From: Alphaproteobacteria bacterium 65-37
GTDB taxonomy: Bacteria > Pseudomonadota > Alphaproteobacteria > Reyranellales > Reyranellaceae
DNA: 51,493 bases
NCBI GenBank assembly: GCA_001897995.1
Contig: MKRV01000245.1
Span: forward strand, 1 to 51,493
Direction: 5' to 3'
This document shows positions 36,101 to 44,335 of the stretch, one piece after another. Each line of letters starts with the position of its first letter. Position 1 is the first letter of the stretch. The notes beneath the pieces are model-generated. The model was not told the origin of the DNA. It saw nothing but the letters and a program-made list of their open reading frames with translations, and ran no database searches. Position numbers and translations under genes: made by a program.

Positions 36101-39100
36101 GACGCGCGCCCAGGCGCTCCTCGAGGGCAATCAGACGCTGGCGGACGTGGCGACCCTCCGGGAAGCCATGAGCGGTCCGGGCACCGACGAAGATGCGATC
36201 ATGCAGGTGCTGCGGAACAAGTCCGCCGAGGAGCGCGCGGCGATCGTTGCCCAGTACAAGAAGCAGTACGGCGTCGATCTGAATGCCGAACTGAAGGACG
36301 AGCTCGACGACGGCTGGAGCAGCCATCACGACTACGACCGCGCCAGCGCGCTGATGGCCGGCGACACGGCCAAGGCCGACGCCATCGCGATCGACCAGGC
36401 CATGCATGGCGGCATCACCGGCGCCGGCACCGACGAAGGCGCCATCACCAGGATCTACGAGCAGACCCGCACCGAGGTCGAGGCGGAGGCGGCGCGCAAG
36501 GGCTGGTCGACGGCCGAGATGGAAGCCGAGATCAAGCGGCGCAACCTCGCAATCGAGCAAAAATACGAAACCAAGTACGGCGATCCGACCCGCAAGCTCG
36601 ACGGCACGTCGGGCCAGCCGAGCGCGTTACGGGCCGCCTTCAAGTCGGAAATGTCGGATGCCGAGCTCGATCTCGCCAATGCGCTGGCCGACAACGACAT
36701 CGTCGCCGCCGACGCCGCCCGCATCGGCGTCGAGAAGGAATCCTTCATCACCAGCGACGAGACGGTCAACAAGGTTCTCGAGTCGCAATATGCGCGGGCG
36801 CGCAAGGACGCCGAACGCGACAAGACTCTCGACCTTCAGTTCCGGGCCGAGGTCGATGCGTTGCGCGACAAGCCCTGGAGTCGGGAACAGTGGGCGCGCG
36901 AGCGGGAGAAGGCCAAGGGCGAGGTCGAGGCGACCGCCAAGGCGCAGGCCAAGCTCAACATGAGCAAGCTCGAGAACGCCTTCGACGACAAGTACAGCAA
37001 GTTCGGCAAGGGCGGCCTGCAGGTTCTGATCGCCTTCAACATGTCGGGAGACGACCAGGACAAGGCGTGGAAACTGATCAAGCAGGGCGGCGTCCTGGAG
37101 CCCGCACAGGAGATATTCTACGCCGTCAACGGCATCGGCACCGACGTCGACGCCTTGAAGCGGGTTCTCAAAGGCAAGAGCCCGGCGGAAATCGACGCGA
37201 TCAGGAAACAGTGGAAGAAGCTCTATCCCAACGAGCCCGACCTCGATTCGCGCATCTACGAGGAAGTGGGCGGCCGCGATGAGCGGGACATGAAATGGGG
37301 CCTCGAAGGGGAGCCTCAGACGCTCGACGGCAAGATCAAGCGCGCCCAAGAGCGGATGGATTACGAGAAGACCGCCTACAGTCTCGGCAACAGCTTCTCC
37401 GGCGAAGAGCGCGCCTTCATGGAGGAGGAATACAAGGCGCTGGTCGAAGAGAAAGCGAGCTTCGAGAAGTTGTCGCTGTCGATGCCGCCGCGGCGTCCCG
37501 ACGAGAGCAACGAAGTCTACATTGCACGCCTTCTCGACGAGACGGACGCGCTCCGGGAGCCCAAGCGCCAGAACGAAAGCGACGACGAGTACGCGGCGCG
37601 TCTGGCCAAGGCCTCGAGCCAGGGGGCGCTGCTGGACAAGTACGCCTACTCCAAGGAGTCGTTCAACCTGCAGGAAGGCTACTTCGACCGCTCGGTCGAG
37701 GATCACCGCGCGGCGGTCGATTCGCTCGCCGATACCGTGGCCAATATCGCGGCGATCGTCGCGACGGTGATCGTCATCGCGGTGGCGTCCTTCTTCACGG
37801 CCGGCACCGGTGGAGCCGCGATCATCGCAGCACTGGCCAGCGCCAAGGTCGCCGCGGCCGCCGCGATCGCCGCCGCCGCCGCGACGATTGCCAGCAAGCA
37901 ATTGCTCAAGGGAAAGGCGTACAGCAGACAGGAAATGGGCGTCGACGCGATCGTCGGTGTCGTCGATGCGATCGCTTCTTACGCCACGGCGGGACTGGGC
38001 GGCGGCCTGTTGAAGTCGCTGCGCGCCGGAGCACCCGCCTCGAAGCTCGCCACCATGGCGTCCAATACCAAGATCGCGGGAAAGCTCGCCAAGGCGGCCG
38101 CCAGCGAGCGGCTGGCGACGCGCGTCTTCGCCAATGCCCTGGCCGAGGGAATGGAAGGAGTCGCCTCGACCCTGCCGTCGGCATTGGTCGGCAACGTCCT
38201 CGACGAGAAGAACTGGGCCAAGGGCAATCCGCTGACCAACATCCTCGGCGGCACCCTGATCCAGACCGGCATCGGCGCCGGCCTCAGCGGCGGCCTCGGA
38301 GGGCTGGGTGGCATCGGCAAGCATGTCGACGAGGTGGCCGACGCCTTGCCCCGCGGGCGCAAGGAGCTGGCCAGCGGACTGGCGGAGAACAGCGACCTCC
38401 TGGCGAAGCGCGGCGCGCCCGCCGACCGCCTGGCAGCCTGGAAGGGGTGGAAGGTCGACAATCCCGGGCGCCCCTACAAGGAATTCCTCAACGAATTCGA
38501 CGCCGGCATTCTGGCCAAAGAGGTCGACGATTCGGCGCGTCACGCCCTGCAGCGGGAGATGCGCGGCGAGCTGCTGAGCGGCATTCCACCTGCGCAGCGC
38601 GGCCAGTTCGCCGACGTGCCCATCCATGTCATGAGCGACGCCGATTTCCAGCGCTTCACCAAGAGCGCCAGCGGCAAGGCCGTCGTCGTCTTCGAGAACG
38701 GCATGCCGCGGGTCATCCTGCGGGAGGGCGCCGATCTCACGGCGCTGCGGGAGGAAGGCATTCACCTCCTGCAAAGCAGGGATCCGAAACTGGCCAAGAA
38801 GTTCGCCAAGATCGACGAAACGCGGCTGGCGAACTGGAAGAACCTCGACCTCGACGAACAGCTCGACCTTTACCACACCAAGCTCGATATCGAGCTCGAC
38901 GCCCAGCAGCGGCTGGTCAAGAGCCTCGACGAGGAGCTGGCGGGGCTCGACGATCCGGCCTTGCGCAAGGGCCTGCTGGAGCGGCGCGAAGCGGCATTGA
39001 AGAACTTCGAGAATCTGAAGAACCGGCTCGACGAGGTGACGGGCATCACCCCGACCGAGCGATTGAAGATCGCCAAGGGCGAGATCGATCCGCCGCAATA

Positions 39101-40790
39101 TCTCGACCAGGAACCGCGGCTGTTCACGAAAAATGCCCATGATCCGGCAAAGAGCTCGGAGCTCACCGAAGTCCTCGGGCGCAAGGCGGCCGCCGAGGGG
39201 GCCATCGTCACGATCCGCCGTGAATTGGCGGAAAGCGCGGACAAGGGACTGTCCCACCGGATGCAGGGAATTCTGAACGACTTGGACTTTGTCTGGAACG
39301 AACTGGGCAACCGCACGACGAGCTTTCTGGCCCATGTCCGTCGCGAGATCAGGGCGAGCGGAAAGTTTCCGTCGCACAAGTTCGACGTCAGCCGCGGGGT
39401 CGAGAGCTTCCTGGAGGCGCTCAGGTCCGTGCGAGACCTCAAGCAGATCGACAAGCTCGAAGAATTCGTCGCGGGAACGAAGCGTCTTTTCGACGTCAAG
39501 GGCGTCAGCCTCGTTCACATCGATCCGTTCGTGAAGCTGGCACCGTTGATCGAGAGCCCGCGCAAGCTCTTCAGCCTGGTCGAGGATCTCGCATCACTTG
39601 GAAGCTTCCGGAAGAAGGCGTTGCCGGATGTGGCAGAAGTCGTTGGCACGGTGGCGCGCTCTTCGGCAGACGGTCCGCGGTTGGCTGGCGAGTTGACCGA
39701 CGATCTCGCGGCGTTGGCCGAGAAGGCCAAAGTCAGGGACAAGATCGACAAGTCCCTGAAGCTGGCCGATTGGACCGAAGCGCAGAAGGCGCTGGATGAT
39801 GCCGGTGACGCACTGAAAGCCAAAATTGCCAAGATCCCCGGCGCCGATGGAGACGGTCTCAACAAAGTCCTCGAAGAGATGTCGCGAACCGGGCGCTTCA
39901 ACTGGGATGTGTTCAAGGAAACCCTCACGGAAGCCTATCCGCTCGAGAAGCAGAAGTTCACGCCTCTGCGCGATATTGTCGAAGACTTGAAGAAGGCCGC
40001 GATCGAGGGAAAGGAGGCCTGGCTGGACATCGATGTCGGGCCCATCCTGCATTGGGGGCCGGTCCTCGAAAAGCTTCATGGCGAGCTCGACGAAGCTGGG
40101 CAGAAAGCGCTGATCAAGCTGGTCAGGGACAAGCTGGCCGAAAAACTGCCGAAACTGAGCAGCGAGGGCTACAAGAGCTACCGTCATTTGATCCGCGACA
40201 AGGTCATGGATCATGTCATCGCCGGGAGTTCGCCACGTGCTCAGATGAAACGGTTCAAAGCCTTCATGGAGGTGGTGCGCGACAGGGACAATGCGTCGAT
40301 CGGCGAATACTTCTCGGCCTTTCGTCGCAAGATTTTCGAAGGCGGCGAGGTCAGGAAGATCCAGGGGCCACTTTCGGGGGCAACGAATGTCAAAGGAGCC
40401 AGTCGCCAGATCGACGGTGTCGGAGAGATGGTCGACGGTGCGCTCGAGGTGCCGAATGGAAAGAAAATTCCGGACGGGCCGCAGGAAGGCGGCCGCTACC
40501 TTGTCGAGGACAAGGCCGGAAATTCTTTTGACCTCGATCAGGCGCGAATCTATTCGGACCGACTAGAGAAAGGTACCCTCAAGACCGCGGATCCAGAAGA
40601 GGTCAAGGGGCTCATCTATTTCGCGGAGGATCCGAAACATGCCAGCCGCATTGTCAACAAGCTCGATGGCGAAGGTTTGGACAGACGAATCATGGTTGCG
40701 ACCTTCGACGAACAGGGCGAACTGTGTTTCTTGCCAAGGACCATCGCGCCGCCTCCACCTCCACCGCCGGCCGAATTAGTGAAGCCATAA
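33195..40790 (+). CDS. giant eCIS cargo candidate: repeats, annexin-like repeats, hydrophobic segment, C-terminal nuclease-like domain
   Basis: Protein of 2531 residues. Residues 1-190 hold about six degenerate copies of a T-x-x-F-E-P-x-V-I-T-A-R-P-P motif, two of them perfect 20-residue tandem units. A Pro/Lys/Glu-rich disordered region runs to about 520, then charged helices to about 900. Four annexin-like repeats with QWGTDEAK, GPGTDEDA, GAGTDEGA and GIGTDVDA loops begin near 908, 982, 1060 and 1304. Residues about 1513-1572 are strongly hydrophobic and Ala-rich. Near 1852 is REEGIHLLQ, reminiscent of a degenerate zincin helix. At the C-terminus RQID (Asp2407) and VEDKAG (Glu2438, Lys2440), followed by FDLDQARIYSD, resemble a PD-(D/E)XK nuclease core. 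It overlaps the AAA+ gene, as cargo genes often follow it. The payload role is inferred. Confidence 0.7.
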   Translation: MSPPRTRPRRPSVTVTHETRPKGPPRAPPRRDPLQSAYGNSVANTIVFTDPLVITASPPKPADTITFEPEVITARPPPAAPSKTITFEPEVITARPPPAVPSKTAVPSRTITFEPVVITARAPAQPEKPPQTAGSEAIVLAPVTIYGRAPPREAAAKDPAPAAKVGKDGEVVFEPDVIVGRAPGVSVEAGEGPDQTGPLGKMAPDDKRPPSATDLKHVDPDGTPKPKATAGEEGEAVVPEGEDEESERKPGAPVSKDDKVSEEGLPKPAAVAQQAAAPQPAAAAESGGVADLAAWRSRVSAATAATPRPTLGSAPVASVTVISVTGRAAGARHRAGGAAVAKDARKAVRPPPEVPKQLPPPPPTPVPAADKLITDASDKEMPEQKLPVLEQRAPDAAVPTMDTELASDIGSKIEIPPPEPKPELAPGEKKPLDTKQVKKLKDAKAKEPEPDKRAKPGQQMTLKDTAPKPTPGVEVGTKGQSRKKVALVLAELLRSPDAEAGKIVAESRQEAYPQSALEREYPALGEEKKDEVVTDLKTQVDQIRAIAGISADELDQAIKSREESLQKLAAGAKDAFADADKEAKEETKKSGEEAAEKIAGAREAIDEDTIQKMIAATGEADPEVVKLRRDKGLRDLSRRAARQDVYYEKTGERRIKALDASHTRMRNAYKNAAKADQEKIFKKVFDEARKAKKTDDEAKKQATTQSESDALPYFQWAARRTEDLKRQFQALTTEAAGTTKTHRDGMKTALESAKGLLRDWAEQKIAEQESWWDQIIRMFREWRQDAADDAAAWEEARNEALRDSLVGDLQMIDDIHAAAASGVNMQAYIQERGLDQAQSTVLQTYFGGDKDAPRDAVGAVAAGMRMRVRMARKPGITEFMKSEVMKRPDGEWRQLGKIGNAERPPFNVVGLGSDLHAAMDQWGTDEAKIYTALANLTPVQARAIRAFYQTRYNRSLDDHLESEMSGAELTRAQALLEGNQTLADVATLREAMSGPGTDEDAIMQVLRNKSAEERAAIVAQYKKQYGVDLNAELKDELDDGWSSHHDYDRASALMAGDTAKADAIAIDQAMHGGITGAGTDEGAITRIYEQTRTEVEAEAARKGWSTAEMEAEIKRRNLAIEQKYETKYGDPTRKLDGTSGQPSALRAAFKSEMSDAELDLANALADNDIVAADAARIGVEKESFITSDETVNKVLESQYARARKDAERDKTLDLQFRAEVDALRDKPWSREQWAREREKAKGEVEATAKAQAKLNMSKLENAFDDKYSKFGKGGLQVLIAFNMSGDDQDKAWKLIKQGGVLEPAQEIFYAVNGIGTDVDALKRVLKGKSPAEIDAIRKQWKKLYPNEPDLDSRIYEEVGGRDERDMKWGLEGEPQTLDGKIKRAQERMDYEKTAYSLGNSFSGEERAFMEEEYKALVEEKASFEKLSLSMPPRRPDESNEVYIARLLDETDALREPKRQNESDDEYAARLAKASSQGALLDKYAYSKESFNLQEGYFDRSVEDHRAAVDSLADTVANIAAIVATVIVIAVASFFTAGTGGAAIIAALASAKVAAAAAIAAAAATIASKQLLKGKAYSRQEMGVDAIVGVVDAIASYATAGLGGGLLKSLRAGAPASKLATMASNTKIAGKLAKAAASERLATRVFANALAEGMEGVASTLPSALVGNVLDEKNWAKGNPLTNILGGTLIQTGIGAGLSGGLGGLGGIGKHVDEVADALPRGRKELASGLAENSDLLAKRGAPADRLAAWKGWKVDNPGRPYKEFLNEFDAGILAKEVDDSARHALQREMRGELLSGIPPAQRGQFADVPIHVMSDADFQRFTKSASGKAVVVFENGMPRVILREGADLTALREEGIHLLQSRDPKLAKKFAKIDETRLANWKNLDLDEQLDLYHTKLDIELDAQQRLVKSLDEELAGLDDPALRKGLLERREAALKNFENLKNRLDEVTGITPTERLKIAKGEIDPPQYLDQEPRLFTKNAHDPAKSSELTEVLGRKAAAEGAIVTIRRELAESADKGLSHRMQGILNDLDFVWNELGNRTTSFLAHVRREIRASGKFPSHKFDVSRGVESFLEALRSVRDLKQIDKLEEFVAGTKRLFDVKGVSLVHIDPFVKLAPLIESPRKLFSLVEDLASLGSFRKKALPDVAEVVGTVARSSADGPRLAGELTDDLAALAEKAKVRDKIDKSLKLADWTEAQKALDDAGDALKAKIAKIPGADGDGLNKVLEEMSRTGRFNWDVFKETLTEAYPLEKQKFTPLRDIVEDLKKAAIEGKEAWLDIDVGPILHWGPVLEKLHGELDEAGQKALIKLVRDKLAEKLPKLSSEGYKSYRHLIRDKVMDHVIAGSSPRAQMKRFKAFMEVVRDRDNASIGEYFSAFRRKIFEGGEVRKIQGPLSGATNVKGASRQIDGVGEMVDGALEVPNGKKIPDGPQEGGRYLVEDKAGNSFDLDQARIYSDRLEKGTLKTADPEEVKGLIYFAEDPKHASRIVNKLDGEGLDRRIMVATFDEQGELCFLPRTIAPPPPPPPAELVKP
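33384..33503 (+). repeat. two tandem 60-base repeats in the cargo gene
   Basis: Bases 33384-33443 and 33444-33503 are nearly identical 60-base units encoding residues 64-83 and 84-103, each reading T-I-T-F-E-P-E-V-I-T-A-R-P-P-P-A-x-P-S-K. Diverged single copies lie on both sides. The few differences are mainly synonymous or conservative, suggesting recent duplication. Confidence 0.9.
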
Positions 40791-41815
40791 TGCCGACCAA
40801 GCCGAAGTTGCCGAGTAGACTTTCCTTCAATTGCTACGCAGTCGAGGGAGACTTCCGGACGTTCGCGGCATCGGTCTTCGAGGCGGTCCGCGAGGCGGGT
40901 CTTGCAGAGCCTGTCCGATGGTCGACGCATGGCGCCGACGGAAAGGCCGACGTTGCCCGCGCTGTCGACGCGCTGCCGCGCACTCCGGCGGAAGCGGGAA
41001 AATCGCGGTCCTACATCGAATTTGACCTGACCGCCGGATTCGGTGGGATGGTTCAGTACTTTCCGGACAATCAGGGGCAGCCGACCGCTCGGGCAGGGCT
41101 GCAATGGACGTCGACGAAGGTCGCGGATCGCGAGGGCGACGCCAGGAAGTTCCAGGCGGGATGTGTGGCGATCTGCACGGCTCTGATGGGAAAGTTCGAC
41201 GTCTATTCGGCCGATCTGCGGCCGGACTCGGAAGGTCACTGCATTCCCGTCGTCCCTCTCGTGAACGCCAACAGCCATATCGTCGTGGTCACGCCCGGCG
41301 GGGTCGGCCAAGCCTACGACGAGCCCGATCGATTCTGGGCGGCAGGATGGAGTACCGTCAGTGAAAGCAGGGGCCGGCGCCTGCTGGCGCGCGACGTGGA
41401 GGTCCTCGGCGGACCGGAATACCTGGAGAGGATCATCGACCCTCAATGGGCGATGGCGCGCGCCGCCAAGCCCGGCAGGACGCGATACGACCCGCCCACC
41501 GTACGCGCCGAAGAGGCGAAGATATTCAATCGCGGCGACGCGCGGCTGCATGCCGTGGGTTACTCGGAGGCGGAGCAACTGCTCGAATATTCCTGCGCAC
41601 TCGAAAGAGGTCAGCACGTCCAGGGGTGGGAGATCTACGCCCTCCTCACCATCGTGAAAGAGGGCAAGAGCACGGAGGGATGGCCGGTCAAGACCGTCCG
41701 TATCGTCTTTCTGGAGAAATGGATGGCCGAGCAGGAGAAGCGGCCCTTGCTCGATATCGGCTGCCACGTCTGGCACTATCAGGACGACGGCGAGCTGAGA
41801 GAAATCACGGAGTAG
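40790..41815 (+). CDS. unknown protein directly behind the cargo gene (candidate immunity or chaperone)
   Basis: Protein of 341 residues of no family I recognise. It looks soluble and mixed alpha/beta (RLSFNCYAVEGDFRTFAASV; GGMVQYFPDNQGQPTARAGL; GWEIYALLTIVKEGKSTEGW) and has no signal peptide. The ATG uses the last A of the cargo's TAA stop (TAATG), so the two are translated as a pair. This arrangement is typical of toxin-immunity or effector-chaperone pairs. If the cargo's C-terminal domain is a nuclease, a cytoplasmic immunity or inactivating partner would be needed; this is inference. It is followed after three bases by another unknown gene. Confidence 0.6.
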   Translation: MPTKPKLPSRLSFNCYAVEGDFRTFAASVFEAVREAGLAEPVRWSTHGADGKADVARAVDALPRTPAEAGKSRSYIEFDLTAGFGGMVQYFPDNQGQPTARAGLQWTSTKVADREGDARKFQAGCVAICTALMGKFDVYSADLRPDSEGHCIPVVPLVNANSHIVVVTPGGVGQAYDEPDRFWAAGWSTVSESRGRRLLARDVEVLGGPEYLERIIDPQWAMARAAKPGRTRYDPPTVRAEEAKIFNRGDARLHAVGYSEAEQLLEYSCALERGQHVQGWEIYALLTIVKEGKSTEGWPVKTVRIVFLEKWMAEQEKRPLLDIGCHVWHYQDDGELREITE

Positions 41816-41818
41816 GCG

Positions 41819-42796
41819 ATGGGCGACGGCGCGGCAGAATTCCGCATGATCGTCGCCCCCGAGGTCGGCTTCGGCAGGATCGCCCAGACGATGGCCGATA
41901 TCGGCCTGGTGGCGGGGCCCGACGACGCCGTGACTGCGCCGGCCATCCCCGGCGAGCGCGAGTTTGCCTATTGGACCAGCCCGAACGACGCGGGGCGGGT
42001 CCACTACAGCTTCAATCCCGCCGTGGCGTTGCGTGTCCTCACTTTTTCCGGCTCGTCGGCACTGGGCTGGCACGCATCGGCGTCGGAAGGACTGGCGCAG
42101 CTCCGCCCGCTCGAGATCGCCGCCTTGCTGCAATCGTCGTCGCGCCGTGATGTGCTTCTCGGTCTTTATGCCGCCGCCGAGCTGAGGACCATCGGCCTGA
42201 TCGCCGACGTCGATGCGCTGCGTATCCATACGGACAGGCGGATCTCCCAGACAGCGGCGCAGGTCGCCGAAAAGCTCGCGCTGGCACTGGTCTCCATAGG
42301 TGCGGAGCGTCTGGCGGCGGCCGGGCGCCGGCATCCCGATCGCTCGGCTGTGTTTGCCCATCTCGGCGACGCGCCAGACCGGTGCGAAATATTGCGATGG
42401 CTATTGCACGACGGACACGGAGGCTCGTCCGAGACGGTGAAGCTGTTGCGCTCCGGTCTGACCGATGCCGATTGGCGGGTGCGCGTGACGGCGATGATGG
42501 TGACGGGCCGCCTGAAGCTGCAGGTCCTTTGGCAGGAGGTCCGCCAGATGGAGCTTCCCACCACCAGCCGCAGTGGGCTCGACGCGCGTGGCCGTTCCCT
42601 TTTGATGGCGGCACGCAAGGCCGTTCTGTCGGAGATTGCCGATGAATCTCTGCCACAGGACGACAGCGCCGGCGCGGTGCTGACGCGCGAGCTGCGGGAT
42701 GCCATTGCCGGACGCAATGGCGCGGCGCGCGGAGAGGTGGGAGAGTGGGTCGATGGATGGGTTTCGGTCGGAACTCCCGGCCAAAGGCCCCGTTGA
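41819..42796 (+). CDS. unknown protein with HEAT-like helices
   Basis: Protein of 325 residues, three bases after the previous gene. The N-terminal 85 residues are mixed strand and helix. From about residue 90 helical pairs resemble HEAT or ARM repeats (RRDVLLGLYAAAELRTIGLI; DADWRVRVTAMMVTGRLKL), ending in a Gly/Arg-rich tail. There is no signal peptide or membrane segment. By position it belongs to the eCIS operon and may serve as an adaptor, chaperone or second partner of the cargo. I do not recognise a named family. Confidence 0.55.
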   Translation: MGDGAAEFRMIVAPEVGFGRIAQTMADIGLVAGPDDAVTAPAIPGEREFAYWTSPNDAGRVHYSFNPAVALRVLTFSGSSALGWHASASEGLAQLRPLEIAALLQSSSRRDVLLGLYAAAELRTIGLIADVDALRIHTDRRISQTAAQVAEKLALALVSIGAERLAAAGRRHPDRSAVFAHLGDAPDRCEILRWLLHDGHGGSSETVKLLRSGLTDADWRVRVTAMMVTGRLKLQVLWQEVRQMELPTTSRSGLDARGRSLLMAARKAVLSEIADESLPQDDSAGAVLTRELRDAIAGRNGAARGEVGEWVDGWVSVGTPGQRPR

Positions 42797-42830
42797 CGGA
42801 TATCCGGCTGCAAGACTGAGGGAGGCCATC

Positions 42831-43106
42831 ATGGCGGACAACCGGAAAAAGGTGTTCGAACGCTTCGAGGAAAAGCTGGCGAAGCTCGAGGCGCTGCGCC
42901 ATGAGATGCCGGCGCGCTGGCAGCTCCTGCATCTCCACAGTGCCCTAAACGCCCTGGAGAACGATCATGTCGCGGCCGAGCTTCACATGGACGAATTCGA
43001 CCGGCATGCGCTCGAGCAGGAGTATCCTGAGCTCGAGGCGGACCGCGTGCCGACCATCGAGGAGATCAGGGCACGCTTCGATCTGATGGCCGCACGCGGT
43101 GTCTAG
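42831..43106 (+). CDS. small helical protein, last gene of the eCIS operon
   Basis: Protein of 91 residues (MADNRKKVFERFEEKLAKLEAL to RFDLMAARGV), highly charged and almost wholly helical. ATG 42831 is preferred over a longer in-frame form because GGGAGG lies six bases upstream (about 42819-42825). The 34-base gap after the previous gene is still compatible with co-transcription. It is not recognised; its size and charge would suit a small chaperone or regulator. Confidence 0.6.
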   Translation: MADNRKKVFERFEEKLAKLEALRHEMPARWQLLHLHSALNALENDHVAAELHMDEFDRHALEQEYPELEADRVPTIEEIRARFDLMAARGV

Positions 43107-43228
43107 CGCTGCGACTGCAACCGTTGATCTCGGCCACAAGCGGAAGTTGCTGTGTGCACGATGGAGATTCCGCAGCAGTCGGGCGCCTGATACAGTATTG
43201 CGGCCTTCCCTCATCTTGGCTGCCCTGG

Positions 43229-43855
43229 ATGTATCAACCCAAAGTGCCGATCAAGAGTGCCGCTGAAGTCAGGGCGATTCTCGGGCCCGATTTCCCAAGC
43301 CAGGTCGCCAAGGTGATCGACCATATCGATGGGCACTGCAAAGCCTGGATCGAGCGATGTCCCTTCATTGTCGTCGCGAGCGTCAATGCGGCGGGGGCTA
43401 TGGATACGTCGCCCAAGGGCGATCCTCCCGGTTTCGTGAAGGTCCTCGACGAGCATACGCTGGCGATACCCGACCGGCTGGGAAACCGCCGCGGCGATAC
43501 GTTCCTCAACGTGCTCGAGAATCCGAGCATCGGCATCGTCTTCATCATCCCGAAACGACGCGAAGTCGTCCGTGTCAGCGGGACCGCCTCGCTGGCCAGG
43601 GACCCCGACCTGCTGGCGGAAATGACGGTCAACGGGAAGGTCCCCGATCTCGCCATGATCGTCCGGGTCCGCGAGGCCTTCTTCCATTGCGGCAAGTCGA
43701 TGATCCGGTCCGGTCTGTGGGAGCCTGATCGATGGGGGCCGATTGATGGCCTGCCGTCCTATGCACAAGCTCTGAAGGATCACGGCGCCCTGGACGTCTC
43801 CCTCGACGCTTTGCAACGGGGGCTCGAGCGCAACGAAACGGAACGTCTCTACTGA
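43229..43855 (+). CDS. pyridoxamine 5'-phosphate oxidase-fold flavin protein (MSMEG_1061-like)
   Basis: Protein of about 208 residues in the FMN-binding split-barrel (PPOX) group. Diagnostic features are the ERCPFIVVASVNAAGAMDTSPKGDPPGFVKVLD stretch (read over residues 47-79), IPDRLGNRRGDTFLNVLENPSIGIVFIIP, VRVSGTASLARDPDLL, and a C-terminal REAFFHCGKSMIRSGLW carrying the family His-Cys pair. It is probably an F420- or FMN-dependent reductase of unknown substrate. ATG 43229 (MYQPKVPIKSAAEVRAILG) is chosen because the family begins about there; no strong ribosome binding site is seen. It is unrelated to eCIS and marks the end of the island. Confidence 0.82.
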   Translation: MYQPKVPIKSAAEVRAILGPDFPSQVAKVIDHIDGHCKAWIERCPFIVVASVNAAGAMDTSPKGDPPGFVKVLDEHTLAIPDRLGNRRGDTFLNVLENPSIGIVFIIPKRREVVRVSGTASLARDPDLLAEMTVNGKVPDLAMIVRVREAFFHCGKSMIRSGLWEPDRWGPIDGLPSYAQALKDHGALDVSLDALQRGLERNETERLY

Positions 43856-43960
43856 AAACGCGATTCTCTTCCCCCGACGCCTTTCACAATCTCGTGCAAA
43901 GCCGTGAACTTGCGCGCGCCGGAAGATATGATCGGCCGCTTTGTTGGGGAGGCGCCGCCG

Positions 43961-44281
43961 ATGACCATCTCCATCTCTGACGTCTTTCTGAGGATTCGGG
44001 CACAGCAGCGCATGATGCCGGTCAACCTGCCTGTCTTCCGGTGCCTGAGGCTTGGTGGAAAGCAGGGAGGACAGTTCAACCTCGAACTTTCCCGGGAACT
44101 TCGGTCGGTCGACCGGGCCGTCATCCACGCCGAAGGCGTCTACGCCGGTCTGCGCTTCTACGTGGACCCGGCCTTCGACGGCATCGAGGTGGAAGTCGTC
44201 GAGCCGGTGTCGATCTTCCCCGACATGTCCGAGATCCGCAGGATCTGCAGCAGCATCGGCGTTGGCTGCCGCGCCTACTGA
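43961..44281 (+). CDS. small unknown protein
   Basis: Protein of 106 residues (MTISISDVFLRIRAQQ to GVGCRAY), beta-rich, soluble, with no known motif. ATG 43961 is chosen because GGGGAGG lies eight bases upstream (43946-43952); a GTG further up at 43904 lacks such a site. It is convergent with the next gene, and the 54 bases between them contain CCCCG...CGGGG (44293-44309), a weak terminator-like hairpin without a T-run. Confidence 0.55.
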   Translation: MTISISDVFLRIRAQQRMMPVNLPVFRCLRLGGKQGGQFNLELSRELRSVDRAVIHAEGVYAGLRFYVDPAFDGIEVEVVEPVSIFPDMSEIRRICSSIGVGCRAY

Positions 44282-44335
44282 GCGCTCCCATGCCCCGTGC
44301 TCTTCGGGGGCGGGGGCGGCGGCCGCGCCTGCCGC

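Noticed and set aside
33156..36560. Very long minus-strand open frame (1134 codons) opposite the cargo gene
   Set aside because: It mirrors the codon pattern of the high-GC cargo gene and its translation is rich in Gly/Arg/Leu/Val without domain signals. The plus-strand frame has clear repeats and motifs.
36627..39518. Second long minus-strand open frame (963 codons) opposite the cargo gene
   Set aside because: Same reason: a GC-driven shadow with no ribosome binding site or recognisable domain.
44293..44309. CCCCG...CGGGG hairpin as an intrinsic terminator
   Set aside because: Only five base pairs and no T-run on either side; kept only as a remark under the neighbouring gene.
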